DNA of 64,000 nt. Origin: Thermococcus sp. 21S9. Its GTDB lineage: Archaea > Methanobacteriota_B > Thermococci > Thermococcales > Thermococcaceae. Of the stretch, positions 43,220 to 52,382 are shown one piece after another. Below the pieces are notes generated by a model, which saw nothing but the letters and a program-made list of their open reading frames with translations, was not told the DNA's origin and made no database searches. Each line of letters begins with the position of its first letter. Position 1 is the stretch's first letter. The DNA lies in the NCBI RefSeq assembly GCF_012027635.1, contig NZ_SNUS01000001.1:1178001-1242000 (forward strand). The letters run 5' to 3'. Made by a program: the position numbers and the translations under genes.

Positions 43220-43282
43220 CGGCAGTTTTATAAGCCCCTCGCCGAGGGGTTTACACGTTCTTCCATTTTGGGGGTGACGGGC

Positions 43283-43903
43283 TTGGGGATATTCATTGTG
43301 CTTGAGGGCATAGACGGCGCTGGAAAGTCAACCCAGGCAAAGTTGCTCAAGCTGTGGTTTGAGGAAAAAGGCTACGAGGTCGTTCTCACCAAGGAACCGA
43401 CGGACACTCCCTTCGGAAAGCTTATCAGAAAACTCGTTTTGACGGGTGGAAGGGAGGGCATCATTGACGGGGCTAAAATAAGCCACGAGGCCGAGGCTTT
43501 ACTCTTCGCGGCGGACAGGGCCGAGCATGTTGACAAGCTCATAAAACCCGCGCTCGAATCCGGAAAGGTTGTGATTTCAGACCGCTACTTCTACTCCTCC
43601 CTTGCATACCAGTGGGCGAGGGGACTCGACCTTGAGTGGCTGATAGACCTCAACCGCTTTGCAATAAGACCCGACCTTGTTCTGCTCCTCGACCTACCCG
43701 TTAAGGAGAGCATGAAACGCATAAAGACGAGGAGCATAAAAAGCGAGTTCGATAAGATAGTTGAACTCCAGAAGAAGGTTCGTGAGAACTATCTGAAGCT
43801 TGCGGAGCGCTTTCCCGAGATTAAAATCGTTAACGCGCTGGAGGACGTTGAAGGCGTTCACGGGCAGATTGTTGCCCTTGTTGAGGCTCTGCTCGAGAAA
43901 TGA
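43283..43903 (+). CDS. tmk: Thymidylate kinase
   Basis: 206 residues from TTG 43283, with GGGGGTGA five bases upstream; earlier in-frame GTG/TTG codons overlap that site. The P-loop [21 protein letters not shown], the DRY-like motif [15 protein letters not shown] and the lid region ([19 protein letters not shown]) are intact. It phosphorylates dTMP to dTDP. Located between the phosphomutase-like gene and the tRNA-Thr(TGT) gene on the other strand, whose 3' end is 12 bases away. Confidence 0.95.
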   Translation: MGIFIVLEGIDGAGKSTQAKLLKLWFEEKGYEVVLTKEPTDTPFGKLIRKLVLTGGREGIIDGAKISHEAEALLFAADRAEHVDKLIKPALESGKVVISDRYFYSSLAYQWARGLDLEWLIDLNRFAIRPDLVLLLDLPVKESMKRIKTRSIKSEFDKIVELQKKVRENYLKLAERFPEIKIVNALEDVEGVHGQIVALVEALLEK

Positions 43904-43914
43904 AATTGACATTT

Positions 43915-43991
43915 TGGAGCCCCGGGCGGGATTTGAACCCGCGACCGGCGGATTACAAGTCCGCCGCCCCGCCAGGCTAGGCTACCGGGGC
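43915..43991 (-). tRNA. tRNA-Thr (TGT)
   Basis: Acceptor GCCCCGG (43985-43991) pairs with CCGGGGC; discriminator T; CCA encoded at 43917-43915. Anticodon loop CTTGTAA gives TGT. T loop TTCAAAT. It shares acceptor and T arm with tRNA-Thr(GGT) at 15258. A TATA TTTATAAC lies at about 44022-44029 on the minus strand, divergent from the tRNA-Asn promoter. The repeat module is absent from its 3' flank. Confidence 0.97.
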
Positions 43992-44089
43992 AGACTCGCT
44001 TTAGGGGACTCCCTTGGGAGTTATAAACCTTTTCCCCTCCCCAACCGCAAAATTTATAAACGTCCCCTGTATCCCCTACATTGGGTCGA

Positions 44090-44165
44090 GCCGCCGTAGC
44101 TTAGTCGGTAGAGCGCCGGACTGTTAATCCGGCGGTCCCCGGTTCGAATCCGGGCGGCGGCGCCA
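44090..44165 (+). tRNA. tRNA-Asn (GTT)
   Basis: Acceptor GCCGCCG pairs with CGGCGGC; discriminator G; CCA encoded at 44163-44165. Anticodon loop CTGTTAA gives GTT. T loop TTCGAAT. TATA TTTATAAA at 44052-44059, 31 bases upstream. The next tRNA begins five bases later, so both are cotranscribed. Confidence 0.97.
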
Positions 44166-44170
44166 TCAGT

Positions 44171-44248
44171 GGGCCCGTAGCTCAGCCTGGTCAGAGCGCG
44201 CGGCTCATAACCGCGTGGTCGGGGGTTCAAAGCCCCCCGGGCCCACCA
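44171..44248 (+). tRNA. tRNA with CAT anticodon (elongator Met or Ile2)
   Basis: Acceptor GGGCCCG pairs with CGGGCCC; discriminator A; CCA encoded at 44246-44248. Anticodon loop CTCATAA gives CAT. It lacks the initiator pattern. The GGGCCCG acceptor is common in archaeal tRNA-Ile, so an agmatidine-modified Ile2 tRNA is as likely as elongator Met; sequence alone does not settle it. Its 3' end faces repeat copy B. Confidence 0.93.
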
Positions 44249-44822
44249 TTACAGCCCTTTCTGACGAAAGCGCTGGCGGAATGTAGTGTGCTGATTCTTA
44301 AGGTGTCCATTTGAGAGTTGGTTTCTCTTTCATGTGCTCTTGGGGGAAGAGTTTCTCTCTAAGAAGGCGCCCGAAGGGTGCTGATAGGAAGCTGAAACTC
44401 TCTCAGGGGTTTGTTGTAGTGTTAAACCCTCTGGGGATTTGCTCTTTGGTTAGTGCACGACTGACTTCTTGCTCGTTGGTGGAAAAATAGCTTTTCGCCA
44501 GCCTTTCCCAATGGCTGTTGGCAAAGTTTCATCAAAGTTTGTGATTCTTCCATCAAGGGTTTCTTTTGGAGTGTTTGCGCTTTTAATGGACTCTTATAGA
44601 ATGCGAATTCTTAGATTTTGGAAGCTTTCTCACGCGGGTTCCATTTACCCGCGCTCCAAAGGAGCGCTTCTTGGAGGAACTCCTTCCAAATGGCTCCTTT
44701 GAAGAGAATTCTTCTGATAACACTGTCTTTTAAGAGTATAAACGCAAACTTCTTAGAAATCTCATTTTTTTGGGGAAGAATCACGAACCTTGGTCAAACT
44801 TCGCGCAGGCGAAGTTTGTAAC
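44249..44822 (-). repeat. Copy B of the tRNA-flanking repeat, inverted relative to copy A
   Basis: These 574 bases lie exactly between the CCA ends of the CAT tRNA and convergent tRNA-Pro. The reverse complement aligns along its whole length with copy A. Its right end carries the same hairpin (AAACTTCGC/GCGAAGTTT, 44797-44818) with GACCAAGGTTCGTGATTC; its left end (TTACAGCCCTTTCTGACG, then AAAGCGCTGGCGGAA) is identical over about 33 bases to the trailer of tRNA-Thr(GGT). The middle is diverged, with indels, and its open frames do not match those of copy A. Confidence 0.88.
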
Positions 44823-44900
44823 TGGTGGGGCCGCCGGGATTTGAACCCGGGTCACGGGCTCCCAAAGCCCGCAGGATGGGCCAAGCTACCCTACGGCCCC
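44823..44900 (-). tRNA. tRNA-Pro (TGG)
   Basis: Acceptor GGGGCCG (44894-44900) pairs with CGGCCCC; discriminator A; CCA encoded at 44825-44823. Anticodon loop TTTGGGA gives TGG. T loop TTCAAAT. No intron. A TATA-like CTTAATAAGG is at about 44924-44933 on the minus strand. Its 3' end faces repeat copy B. Confidence 0.97.
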
Positions 44901-45197
44901 TCGCGGTAGGTGCATCACGAAATCCCTTATTAAGTTTTTCGCCGGAGCGTGTGAGGTGTTTAACAGAACAGGTTTTCCAAAAGTTGTAGCTTGCATAATT
45001 ACATCCCGCGCGAGACTCGCTGGAAAGAAGTGGGGACTCTCCCGGCCTGTAAAAGCCCGCTGAGGTTTGGTGGAAGTTGAAAAGGATTTTAGATTATTTT
45101 TGGGTTTTCTCGTTACCCGCGGAGGTTTGAGTAAGGAGAACCTCCAGTTGCTTTCGAGCAGGTCAACCTCAAACTAACATCAGAGGGTTGGGAGCCT
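44901..45197. other. Gene-free region upstream of tRNA-Pro
   Basis: It holds the tRNA-Pro promoter near 44924-44933. The remainder shows no convincing gene. GTTTGAG and CTCAAAC form a 7-bp inverted repeat around 45126-45175, inside which GGAGGTT/AACCTCC pair near 45121-45147; a small structured RNA is possible but not supported further. Confidence 0.35.
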
Positions 45198-45491
45198 TTA
45201 GCTCGTCGTGAAGACGGTCCAGCTCTGGTAGTCAGCCTCGATGAGAACCTCAAGGACGTCCTCCTCTCCGTAGCGTATCTCCCTTACAGTTATCTCCTTC
45301 TTCACGCGCCCCTTCACTACGGCCTTGTGGACCTCTTTTGGGAGCTCTTCCGTGACTGGGATTATTCCGTCCTTCACGTATATCCCGGCTAGCTTGCCTC
45401 TCTGAAGCAGAAAGCCCCTCACTGGGACCACGTATTCATCAAACCCCACATCATATCCGGTGTTTTCAACACGTCCGACCCCAACTGTCAT
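45198..45491 (-). CDS. Hypothetical protein, 97 residues
   Basis: ATG 45491 follows GGGTGATTCGT. A beta-rich small protein (VGVGRVENTGYDVGFDEYVVPVRGFLLQRGKLAGIYVKDGIIPVTEELPKEVHKAVVKGRVKKEITVREIRYGEEDVLEVLIEADY, described here in pieces) without membrane helices or cysteines. No family recognised. A minus-strand TATA-like TTTTTAAAG (about 45537-45545) supports transcription. It stands alone, downstream of nothing, upstream of the tRNA-Pro region. Confidence 0.6.
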   Translation of the reverse strand: MTVGVGRVENTGYDVGFDEYVVPVRGFLLQRGKLAGIYVKDGIIPVTEELPKEVHKAVVKGRVKKEITVREIRYGEEDVLEVLIEADYQSWTVFTTS

Positions 45492-45580
45492 ACGAATCAC
45501 CCATGTGTAAGTTTTCTATTACATATTTCCTCTTTAACTTTAAAAACCTTTCTGGGCAAAAATGGGTAGAAAAGGGCAGT

Positions 45581-47089
45581 TCAGTAGTCCACTTCGCCCT
45601 TCTCCTTCAGCTCAAGGTACATCCTCCAGCTGAGAACTGGCTTCTTGGCAGCCAAGACATCATCAACGCGCCTCACGGCGGTATTGTGGGGAGCGCTCTT
45701 GACGGCCTCGGGGTTGGTGTAGGCCTCCTCGCTTATCCTCTTCAGCGCCTCGACGTACGCATCAATCTCCTCCCTGCTGACCGTCTCGGTCGGCTCAATC
45801 ATCAGGGCCTCGTGCACAATCAGCGGGAAGTAAACCGTTGGCGCGTGCAGTCCGAAGTCGAGCAACCTCTTCGCCACGTCCATCGCGGTAACGCCGGTTT
45901 CCTTCTTCATAGGCTCTGCTGAAAAGACGGTCTCGTGCTTTCTAAGCTTTTTGCCGGGTAACTCGTAGCCTCTCGTTCCCAGAAGCTTCCTCGTCAGGTA
46001 GTTGGCGTTGAGAACAGCTATCTCGCTCGCGTTCTTCAGCCCGTCCCTGCCCATGACCTTGAGGTAAACCAGGGCCCTCACCATCACCGCGAAGTTGCCG
46101 TAGAGCTCCTTCACCTTTCCTATGCTCTTGGGCACGTTGTAGTCGAGGTAGTAGCGGTCGTTCTCCTCGTCGTAGCCCACCAGCGGAACGGGCAGGTAGT
46201 CCTTGAGGAAGTCCTTAACTCCAACCGGTCCGCTTCCCGGCCCGCCTCCGCCGTGCGGTGTTGAGAACGTCTTGTGCAGGTTGAGGTGAACGACGTCAAA
46301 GCCCATGTCTCCAGGTCTGACCTTTCCGAGGACTGCGTTGAGGTTTGCCCCGTCGTAGTAGAGAAGTCCACCGGCCTTGTGGACTATCTTCGCTATCTCG
46401 AGTATCTCGTCCTCGAAGATGCCGAGGGTGTTGGGGTTGGTGAGCATTAATCCCGCTGTCCTTTCACCCACGGCGTTCTCAAGGGCCTCTAAGTCCATCG
46501 TCCCCTCTTCCGTCGAGGGAATCTCGATGACCTTGAAGCCGGCCATCGCCGCGCTGGCTGGGTTCGTTCCGTGGGCGGAATCGGCAACCAGCATCTCGTC
46601 CCTCTGCGGCTCGCCGTTGTCGAGGTGGTAAGCCCTTATTATGGAAACCCCGGTGAATTCGCCGTTTGCTCCAGCTGCCGGCTGAAGGGTGAAGCGGTCC
46701 ATTCCGGTTATCTCTTTCAACCACTGCTCCAGCTCCCACATTATCCTAAGCGCGCCCTGGACGGTTCTCTCGTCCTGGTAGGGGTGGACGTAGGCGACTC
46801 CGGGGTGACCGGCAATCTCCTCGTTTATCTTGGGGTTGTACTTCATGGTACACGAGCCGAGCGGATAGATTCCGGAATCGACGCCGTAGTTCATCTCGCT
46901 TAAGCGAGTGTAGTGCTTCACTACCCCCGGCTCGCTCAGCTCCGGGAGGTTGAGGGTGCTCTTCCTTTTGAGCTTCTCTGGGATTTCGACATCAACATCC
47001 TCAATCGGCTTCGGCAACGTATAGCCGACCCGCCCCTCGCGGGAGAGCTCAAAGATGAGGGGTTCGTCCCACTTAGCCTGGCGGAACAT
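45581..47089 (-). CDS. gcvPB: Glycine dehydrogenase (decarboxylating) subunit 2
   Basis: 502 residues from ATG 47089, which directly follows the gcvPA stop (TGA-ATG) with GGAGGTGG upstream. The PLP-lysine motif [21 protein letters not shown] and the glycine-rich [14 protein letters not shown] are present. With gcvPA it forms the two-subunit P-protein that decarboxylates glycine and passes the aminomethyl group to the H protein. H, T and L protein genes are not in the window. Confidence 0.96.
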   Translation of the reverse strand: MFRQAKWDEPLIFELSREGRVGYTLPKPIEDVDVEIPEKLKRKSTLNLPELSEPGVVKHYTRLSEMNYGVDSGIYPLGSCTMKYNPKINEEIAGHPGVAYVHPYQDERTVQGALRIMWELEQWLKEITGMDRFTLQPAAGANGEFTGVSIIRAYHLDNGEPQRDEMLVADSAHGTNPASAAMAGFKVIEIPSTEEGTMDLEALENAVGERTAGLMLTNPNTLGIFEDEILEIAKIVHKAGGLLYYDGANLNAVLGKVRPGDMGFDVVHLNLHKTFSTPHGGGGPGSGPVGVKDFLKDYLPVPLVGYDEENDRYYLDYNVPKSIGKVKELYGNFAVMVRALVYLKVMGRDGLKNASEIAVLNANYLTRKLLGTRGYELPGKKLRKHETVFSAEPMKKETGVTAMDVAKRLLDFGLHAPTVYFPLIVHEALMIEPTETVSREEIDAYVEALKRISEEAYTNPEAVKSAPHNTAVRRVDDVLAAKKPVLSWRMYLELKEKGEVDY

Positions 47090-48436
47090 TCAGGCCACCT
47101 CCTTGAGGGCCTCGATAAGGGCATCAACCCATTCCTTCCTCGTCGTCTCGGTTGCAGAGAAGAGCGCGGTCTCGCCAAGCTCCGGGAAGTGCTTACCGAT
47201 GTAGTAGCCACCGTGGATTCCCCTCGTGAGAAGGGCCTCGTGTATCTCGCTGTATGGCTTTTCGAAGCGAGCGGGAACGTCCTTGAAGTAGAGGCCCTCA
47301 AAGGGAATCTCGACAACCTCGCTCAGCCTCTTCTTTAAGTGGGCGGTGTTCTTGAGTATGACCTCGCCGAGCTCAGCCAGGCCCTTCGGCCCGAGGCTGG
47401 CCAGATGTATGGCGGAAGCAACGGCAACGAGTGCCTCGTTGGAGCAGATGTTCGACGTAGCTTTAGCGCGCCTGATGTGCTGTTCCCTCGTCTGGAGCGT
47501 CATGACGAAGGCCCTCTTTCCTTCGGCATCTTTCGTCATTCCGATTATCCTGCCCGGCATCTGGCGGATGAGTTTCTTGTCGTCCCTCACCGCGAAAACC
47601 CCTGCCCTCGGCCCGCCGAAGTTTATGGGGTTGCCGAGGTACGAAGCCTCGCCGACCGCTATGTCCGCCCCAAGCTCGCCCGGTGCTTCAAAGATTCCGA
47701 GCATCGTGGGGTCGGCCCCAACGACGAAGTAGGCTCCTGCTTCCTTGGCTATCTCGCCTATCTCCCTCACGTTCTCCTCAACGAGACCGAAGAAGTTGGT
47801 CATCTCGACGTAAACTCCGGCGGAGTCATTAACGGCTTCCTTTAGCTTCTCGATGTCGAGCCTACCGCTCTCGTCCCAGGGAACCTCGACTATCTCAAGG
47901 TTCGCACCGCGCGTGTAGGTCTCGATGACGGCCCTCTTCTCCGGGCTTATCGCCTTCGGAATCACGAAGCGCCTCCTCTTGCCCCTGTGGAGTCTGACTG
48001 TCATCAAAGCGGCCTCAGCTATCGCCGTCCCCCAGTCGTACATCGAGGAGTTGACGACCGGCAGGCCGTAGAGCTCGGCCATCATGCTCTGGTACTCGAA
48101 GAGCGCCTGAAGCATTCCCTGGCTTATCTCGGGCTGGTAGGGGGTGTAGGCGGTTAGAAACTCGCTTCTCTCGATGAGGTACTTAACGTGAGCCGGGACG
48201 TAGTGGAAGTAGGTTCCAGCTCCGAGGAAGCTCGGCATCTCGAGAACGGTTTTGTTCTTCGAGAGAACCTCGTTGAGCTCAATGAAGACCTCGTACTCGC
48301 TCTTTCCCTCCGGGAGGTTGAACTCCTTGACCATTCCCTCGGGAACATCGGAGAAGAGCTCGTCAATCGAGTTGAAGCCGATTTCCTTCAGCATTTCATC
48401 CCTCTGGGCGAGGTTGGGAAGGTAGTGCTTTCCCAT
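47090..48436 (-). CDS. gcvPA: Glycine dehydrogenase (decarboxylating) subunit 1
   Basis: 448 residues from ATG 48436 after GAGGTGATTGCC. The N-terminus ([25 protein letters not shown]) and the segments [39 protein letters not shown] and [23 protein letters not shown] are typical of the archaeal/Gram-positive split P-protein alpha subunit, which lacks the PLP lysine. It is the first gene of the gcvPA-gcvPB operon. Confidence 0.96.
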   Translation of the reverse strand: MGKHYLPNLAQRDEMLKEIGFNSIDELFSDVPEGMVKEFNLPEGKSEYEVFIELNEVLSKNKTVLEMPSFLGAGTYFHYVPAHVKYLIERSEFLTAYTPYQPEISQGMLQALFEYQSMMAELYGLPVVNSSMYDWGTAIAEAALMTVRLHRGKRRRFVIPKAISPEKRAVIETYTRGANLEIVEVPWDESGRLDIEKLKEAVNDSAGVYVEMTNFFGLVEENVREIGEIAKEAGAYFVVGADPTMLGIFEAPGELGADIAVGEASYLGNPINFGGPRAGVFAVRDDKKLIRQMPGRIIGMTKDAEGKRAFVMTLQTREQHIRRAKATSNICSNEALVAVASAIHLASLGPKGLAELGEVILKNTAHLKKRLSEVVEIPFEGLYFKDVPARFEKPYSEIHEALLTRGIHGGYYIGKHFPELGETALFSATETTRKEWVDALIEALKEVA

Positions 48437-48528
48437 GGCAATCACCTCGAAAGGTTAAGACGGTCGTTTAAAAGTTGGCCGGGTGGAATATATGCTTTGT
48501 GCTGTATGGGAAGGGAAAAAAGAAGAAG

Positions 48529-49827
48529 TCAGCCGGTAACGCCGACGTCCTGGAAGAACCGCTCCATGAGCCCGGCGACGAGTCTAATATCGTACTGCAT
48601 GGTCTCGTAGACCGCCCACTGGACCTTGGTGTAGGTCCTGCCGTCGAGGGTCTTGAAGTTGCTCGGTGAGTTGGGGTCAAAGTCGGCGTGGACTATTATG
48701 TTCCTCATCGACCAGCCGTCAACGGTGCTGTCGAGCCAGTCGCTCTTGTCAACGTGGGTGTATATGTAGACGGTATCGCCCGGAACGGTGACTTCCGTAG
48801 GACCGATGAGGTTCGGGTCCTGGGAGTACTTGGCTATGAGGTTGTGGTCCTTGTCGTAGATTTCCACGTAGCCGAGGGTCTTGAAGTAGGAGTTCTGCAT
48901 GTCTATGTCGTAGAACACGAGAGTTATCGAGCTTGCACCGAGGAACTGAAGCTTGAGGACGCTCCAGTCGCCTTTCTTGAGCTCCTTAGTCCAGAAGTAG
49001 GGTCCGAGGTGCCCGAGCGGTCCCCAGAGGTTGATGTCCTTTCCGGTGGCGTAGGCCATGTAGCGCCAGGAGTTGTGGGCGGCAAGGTCAACGTAGGCCC
49101 AGGCGACGCCGTTGGCGAGGCTCATGTGCCCGTTCTCGTGGGGCCCGCGGTAGATGTCCTCGCCCTGAATGAACTTCTCCTTCTCCTGGGGAATCTGCCA
49201 CCACTTAATCGGGGTCAGGTTGAGCGGAACCCTACCGTTGAGTATGTCGTCAGCGACTATCGGCGAGACGTTGTTCTCAACAAAGTCGTGAGCATCTTCG
49301 GCGTACTTGAACTCCTCGAGGACCTCGAAGAGGTGGGGCGTGTTGTGGGCGATAATCATCGAGGCGTCCTCAAGGATGTGAACGGTCCTGCCAAGGTATA
49401 GCATGGCCCCGGTGTAATTGCCCTCTTTCCAGAGCTGGACTGCCTTCTCGTAGAGCTCCTGGGCTTTATCCGCTGCCGAGACGTCGTGGCCGGTTGCAAT
49501 GTCCGTGACGAAGAGGCCCGCATGGTCCATCGGGTCTATGAAGTGGTACTGGCTCTCGAGGGTGTAGGTCTTTCCGCCGACGGTAACGCTTCCACCGCGC
49601 CAGTCCTCGTCGTAGGCGCCGTACAGAAGCTGGTTCTGGTACTTCATTAGAATCTCACCGAGCTGGGGGTCGTCGTTGTAGACCGCCTTTATTGCCATGT
49701 AGGTCAGCCTCTGGTGGACGTTCATTTTATCGTCGAGGCTCGGTCCGTTGGTGGGCCAAGCCGAGGCGTAGGTGCTGAACACCATCAGGGAGACGATGGC
49801 AAACACCACGATTAGAGCCTTTCTCAT
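48529..49827 (-). CDS. Secreted zinc-dependent phospholipase C-like protein
   Basis: 432 residues from ATG 49827 (GGAGGG upstream). A signal peptide ends ASA just before W24, so the mature protein starts with Trp as in bacterial zinc PLC, where the N-terminal Trp binds zinc. H38, the YHFIDPMDHAG and GRTVHILEDASMIIAHNTPHLFE segments supply further His/Asp/Glu ligands of the PLC/P1-nuclease fold. The C-terminal part (about 270-400, LKLQFLGASSITLVFYDIDM) is a beta-sandwich, possibly lipid- or surface-binding. Substrate is inferred from family. Transcribed alone. Confidence 0.85.
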   Translation of the reverse strand: MRKALIVVFAIVSLMVFSTYASAWPTNGPSLDDKMNVHQRLTYMAIKAVYNDDPQLGEILMKYQNQLLYGAYDEDWRGGSVTVGGKTYTLESQYHFIDPMDHAGLFVTDIATGHDVSAADKAQELYEKAVQLWKEGNYTGAMLYLGRTVHILEDASMIIAHNTPHLFEVLEEFKYAEDAHDFVENNVSPIVADDILNGRVPLNLTPIKWWQIPQEKEKFIQGEDIYRGPHENGHMSLANGVAWAYVDLAAHNSWRYMAYATGKDINLWGPLGHLGPYFWTKELKKGDWSVLKLQFLGASSITLVFYDIDMQNSYFKTLGYVEIYDKDHNLIAKYSQDPNLIGPTEVTVPGDTVYIYTHVDKSDWLDSTVDGWSMRNIIVHADFDPNSPSNFKTLDGRTYTKVQWAVYETMQYDIRLVAGLMERFFQDVGVTG

Positions 49828-50001
49828 GGTTCAACCCTCCTGATGGGATTGTGGATGGGGAAACCAATGATAAAAATTTTTCGAGTGACAATAGTTATAT
49901 GAAGGGATTATAAACTTACACACGTTAACTGGGGCATCGCAAAACGTTCCTCGAGGATAAACTTTAAATGGTTCTAAAATCCCCGATAAGGGGGAGCAAA
50001 G

Positions 50002-50685
50002 GTGATAATCGGCTTCGACTTCGACGGAACGCTCGTGGACAGCTACTCCTGCATAGAGGAGGCCTTCAAGAGGGCACTTGAGAAGCGCTATCGCTGGCTC
50101 CCTGGAAAGTCCCTGTGGGCGAAACTGCTCACCAAAATCGAGCTCCAGTTCGAGAGGCCGAGCCTTGGTGGCCACAAGAAGACCCACAAACCGCCGTTCT
50201 TCCTGAGGACTAAGTTCTTCGAGACGTGGTTCATCGAGAGGGCGAAGCTGAGCAGACCCATAGACGATGCCCCCGAGCTACTTAAAAAGCTCAAGGAAGA
50301 GGGTCACACGGTTATCTCATTCTCGGCCGAGGATTTCATAGACGGTATGAAGGTCAAACGGCTGAAGATGGCCGGCATCTATAACCTCTTTGATGATGTA
50401 ATCGTCTTTGGCAGAACCATGACGCTCGACGAGGCCTTTCAGCTCGTCCGCGAGAAGTATGGGAACGAGACCTTCATCTGGGTGGACGACAAGCCCTGGC
50501 GCTTCATCGGGCGTGGGGATGAGAACACGGAGTTCGTGTGGTATTACTTCCCGTTCACGGCCAAGTTCGTTGAGGGTAACCGGGAGAAGTTGGCCCTAAT
50601 TCCGCACCTTCACGTCATAAGGGACCTGTGGAGCCTGTTCGATGTGATTGAGAACGTCAAGAAGAGAAAACTTACAGAAGGATAA
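50002..50685 (+). CDS. HAD-superfamily hydrolase
   Basis: 227 residues from GTG 50002 (GGGGGAG upstream; TATA CTTTAAATG at 49961-49969). Motif I IGFDFDGTLVDSYS has both aspartates; VISFSAED supplies motif II and TFIWVDDKPW the acidic motif IV. A small cap lies at about 20-90. A phosphatase is expected; the substrate is unknown. It is divergent from the phospholipase C gene, a spacing compatible with but not proving a joint function. Confidence 0.82.
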   Translation: MIIGFDFDGTLVDSYSCIEEAFKRALEKRYRWLPGKSLWAKLLTKIELQFERPSLGGHKKTHKPPFFLRTKFFETWFIERAKLSRPIDDAPELLKKLKEEGHTVISFSAEDFIDGMKVKRLKMAGIYNLFDDVIVFGRTMTLDEAFQLVREKYGNETFIWVDDKPWRFIGRGDENTEFVWYYFPFTAKFVEGNREKLALIPHLHVIRDLWSLFDVIENVKKRKLTEG

Positions 50686-50727
50686 ACTATTTTTAGGATG
50701 TTTTCCAACTACCTTTGGAGGATGCCC

Positions 50728-51303
50728 ATGAAGAGTCCCTTCAAGAGCAGGGTAGTGATACTGTCGCTGGTGGCTTTCGCTGTAATCCTTGCTCTCTCAG
50801 TGGGTCCGTGGTGGAAAAACCTCATGGGGGACATAACTCCCACACCGCCCAACGTTAGCGCGATATACCTTGGTTCAGTGCCCCCCGGGGGTAAGTGGCA
50901 GTTTACCGTTGAAGACCGCCTGCTCGACGAGTGTGCCGTGGCATACGTGTACAACTTTACACCCACCGGCGTCCTGACGGTGTACGAGATAGACGCGGGG
51001 ACTCTGAAGGCCCTGGGTTTCACCACGAACTATACCGAGTGCGAGGGCAGTCTCGGCTACGGTTACCTGGCAGTTAACTTCACGCAGAAGCTCGATACCC
51101 TCTCAATAGTGGTGTGGACAAGTAAGAGCTCCTCGAGTGGAAACGAGGTTTACTTCGTCGAGCTCGGTAGCTGGAAGTTCGTAAACGGCTCGTACATAGG
51201 CTACATCGCCCCACCCGTGAACAAGAACTACATGCTTCTTGACCTCGAAGCGGTTAGAAAAATGGTGAACCAGACCGGAATTCACTACATCAATCGCCGC
51301 TGA
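50728..51303 (+). CDS. Hypothetical membrane-anchored extracytoplasmic protein
   Basis: 191 residues from ATG 50728, six bases after GGAGG; an ATG two codons earlier overlaps. One N-terminal membrane anchor (VVILSLVAFAVILALSVGPWW) is followed by a beta-rich outer domain with sequons (NFT, NYT, NGS) and several cysteines. No family recognised. Its last 14 bases overlap the convergent gene ending at 51290. Confidence 0.65.
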   Translation: MKSPFKSRVVILSLVAFAVILALSVGPWWKNLMGDITPTPPNVSAIYLGSVPPGGKWQFTVEDRLLDECAVAYVYNFTPTGVLTVYEIDAGTLKALGFTTNYTECEGSLGYGYLAVNFTQKLDTLSIVVWTSKSSSSGNEVYFVELGSWKFVNGSYIGYIAPPVNKNYMLLDLEAVRKMVNQTGIHYINRR

Positions 51304-51568
51304 GGTATTCCAGGGTGTCCTCCACGAACTCGTCCCAGTCCTCGTCGCTTACCTCTTCGATTTTGAGACCGAATTCCTGTCCAAGATTCCATCTGACCGC
51401 TATTTTTCCGTTATCCGTTTCCGCGATGACGAGCCCAAATGGAACGTCCCCCATCCAGTGATGCTTTGAAAACTCCACTGTGAAACCTCTCTTCTTGAGT
51501 TCTTCAAGGATTAATTCGTAGGTCTTTGCGGGCCCGTGCGGACTCCTCGCAAACCCAATATAGGCCAT
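51290..51568 (-). CDS. Hypothetical protein, 92 residues
   Basis: ATG 51568 begins MAYIGFARSPHGPAKTYELIL. A compact alpha/beta protein with a central VPFGLVIAETDNGKIAVRWN strand pair and an acidic C-terminus (DEDWDEFVEDTLEYLSGD). No signal, no membrane helix, no known domain. It overlaps the end of the preceding gene by 14 bases and is divergent from the metallophosphoesterase gene. Confidence 0.65.
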   Translation of the reverse strand: MAYIGFARSPHGPAKTYELILEELKKRGFTVEFSKHHWMGDVPFGLVIAETDNGKIAVRWNLGQEFGLKIEEVSDEDWDEFVEDTLEYLSGD

Positions 51569-51659
51569 TTTTACTCACCATTGTTACCTTGATGGGCGGA
51601 CTTAAAACCTTTTCGGTTCTCCTAACAAAGTTTAAAAGCATTTAAACGAACCTACAACC

Positions 51660-52337
51660 ATGGAACCAAAGCCCCTTCCGGAGAAGGCACTGCTCATGGG
51701 AAGAAATCTCATCATAGCCGACCTGCACCTCGGCTACGAGATAGCGATGGCCAGGGAGGGGTTCTACCTCCCAAGGGTTTTTCACGAGGTCGTCGGAGAT
51801 TTAAAGGAACTGATAAAGCGCGAGGGGCCGAAGAGGCTAATCATAAACGGCGACCTGAAGCACTCCTTCATTCCGGAGTGGCGTGAGAGGGCGGAGCTCA
51901 AGGCATTCTTTGAGGAGATTGTCCCGCTCGTCGATGAGGTTGTCCTCGTCAGGGGAAACCACGACGTTGGGACGCTGTGGCTTAGAGAGCTCGGTGTTGA
52001 GGTCGTTGACGAGCTTGATCTCGGCAAGTGGAAGCTTGTTCACGGACACAAGGTCGTCGAGGGCGAGCGCTTCATAATCGGCCACGAGCACCCAGCGATA
52101 AGGCTGAGGGACGAGGTCGGTGCCATCGTCAAGGTTCCGGCCTTCCTCCTCGGCGAGAAACTCATCGTCCTGCCCGCGTTCAGCCCCTGGGCCTACGGCA
52201 ACGACGTCCTCAGGGAAATCGTCTCGCCATTTCTGCGTTTCTATACGGAGGATTTTACGGTCCTGGTGCCCCTTGATAATGAACTCCTCAACTTCGGCAG
52301 ACTGTCCCGGCTTCGGGAGGTTCTCTCACGGTTATAA
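51660..52337 (+). CDS. Metallophosphoesterase (COG1407 type)
   Basis: 225 residues from ATG 51660. Metal-binding motifs are complete: ADLHLGYE (DxH), NGDLKH (GDxxH), RGNHD (GNHD), HGH and GHEHP. Archaeal members of this group act on cyclic nucleotides, phosphodiesters or DNA ends; the substrate here is unknown. No ribosome site is visible, and a TATA-like CATTTAAAC (51638-51646) lies less than 25 bases upstream, so translation of a leaderless mRNA is likely. Confidence 0.87.
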   Translation: MEPKPLPEKALLMGRNLIIADLHLGYEIAMAREGFYLPRVFHEVVGDLKELIKREGPKRLIINGDLKHSFIPEWRERAELKAFFEEIVPLVDEVVLVRGNHDVGTLWLRELGVEVVDELDLGKWKLVHGHKVVEGERFIIGHEHPAIRLRDEVGAIVKVPAFLLGEKLIVLPAFSPWAYGNDVLREIVSPFLRFYTEDFTVLVPLDNELLNFGRLSRLREVLSRL

Positions 52338-52382
52338 CGAAAGATTTAAACCCTCCCTGGATTACCCTCATGGGTGATAGCG

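Noticed and set aside
44469-44821. Open frames in repeat copy B
   Set aside because: No ribosome sites, frames not shared along the alignment with copy A, composition unlike neighbouring genes.
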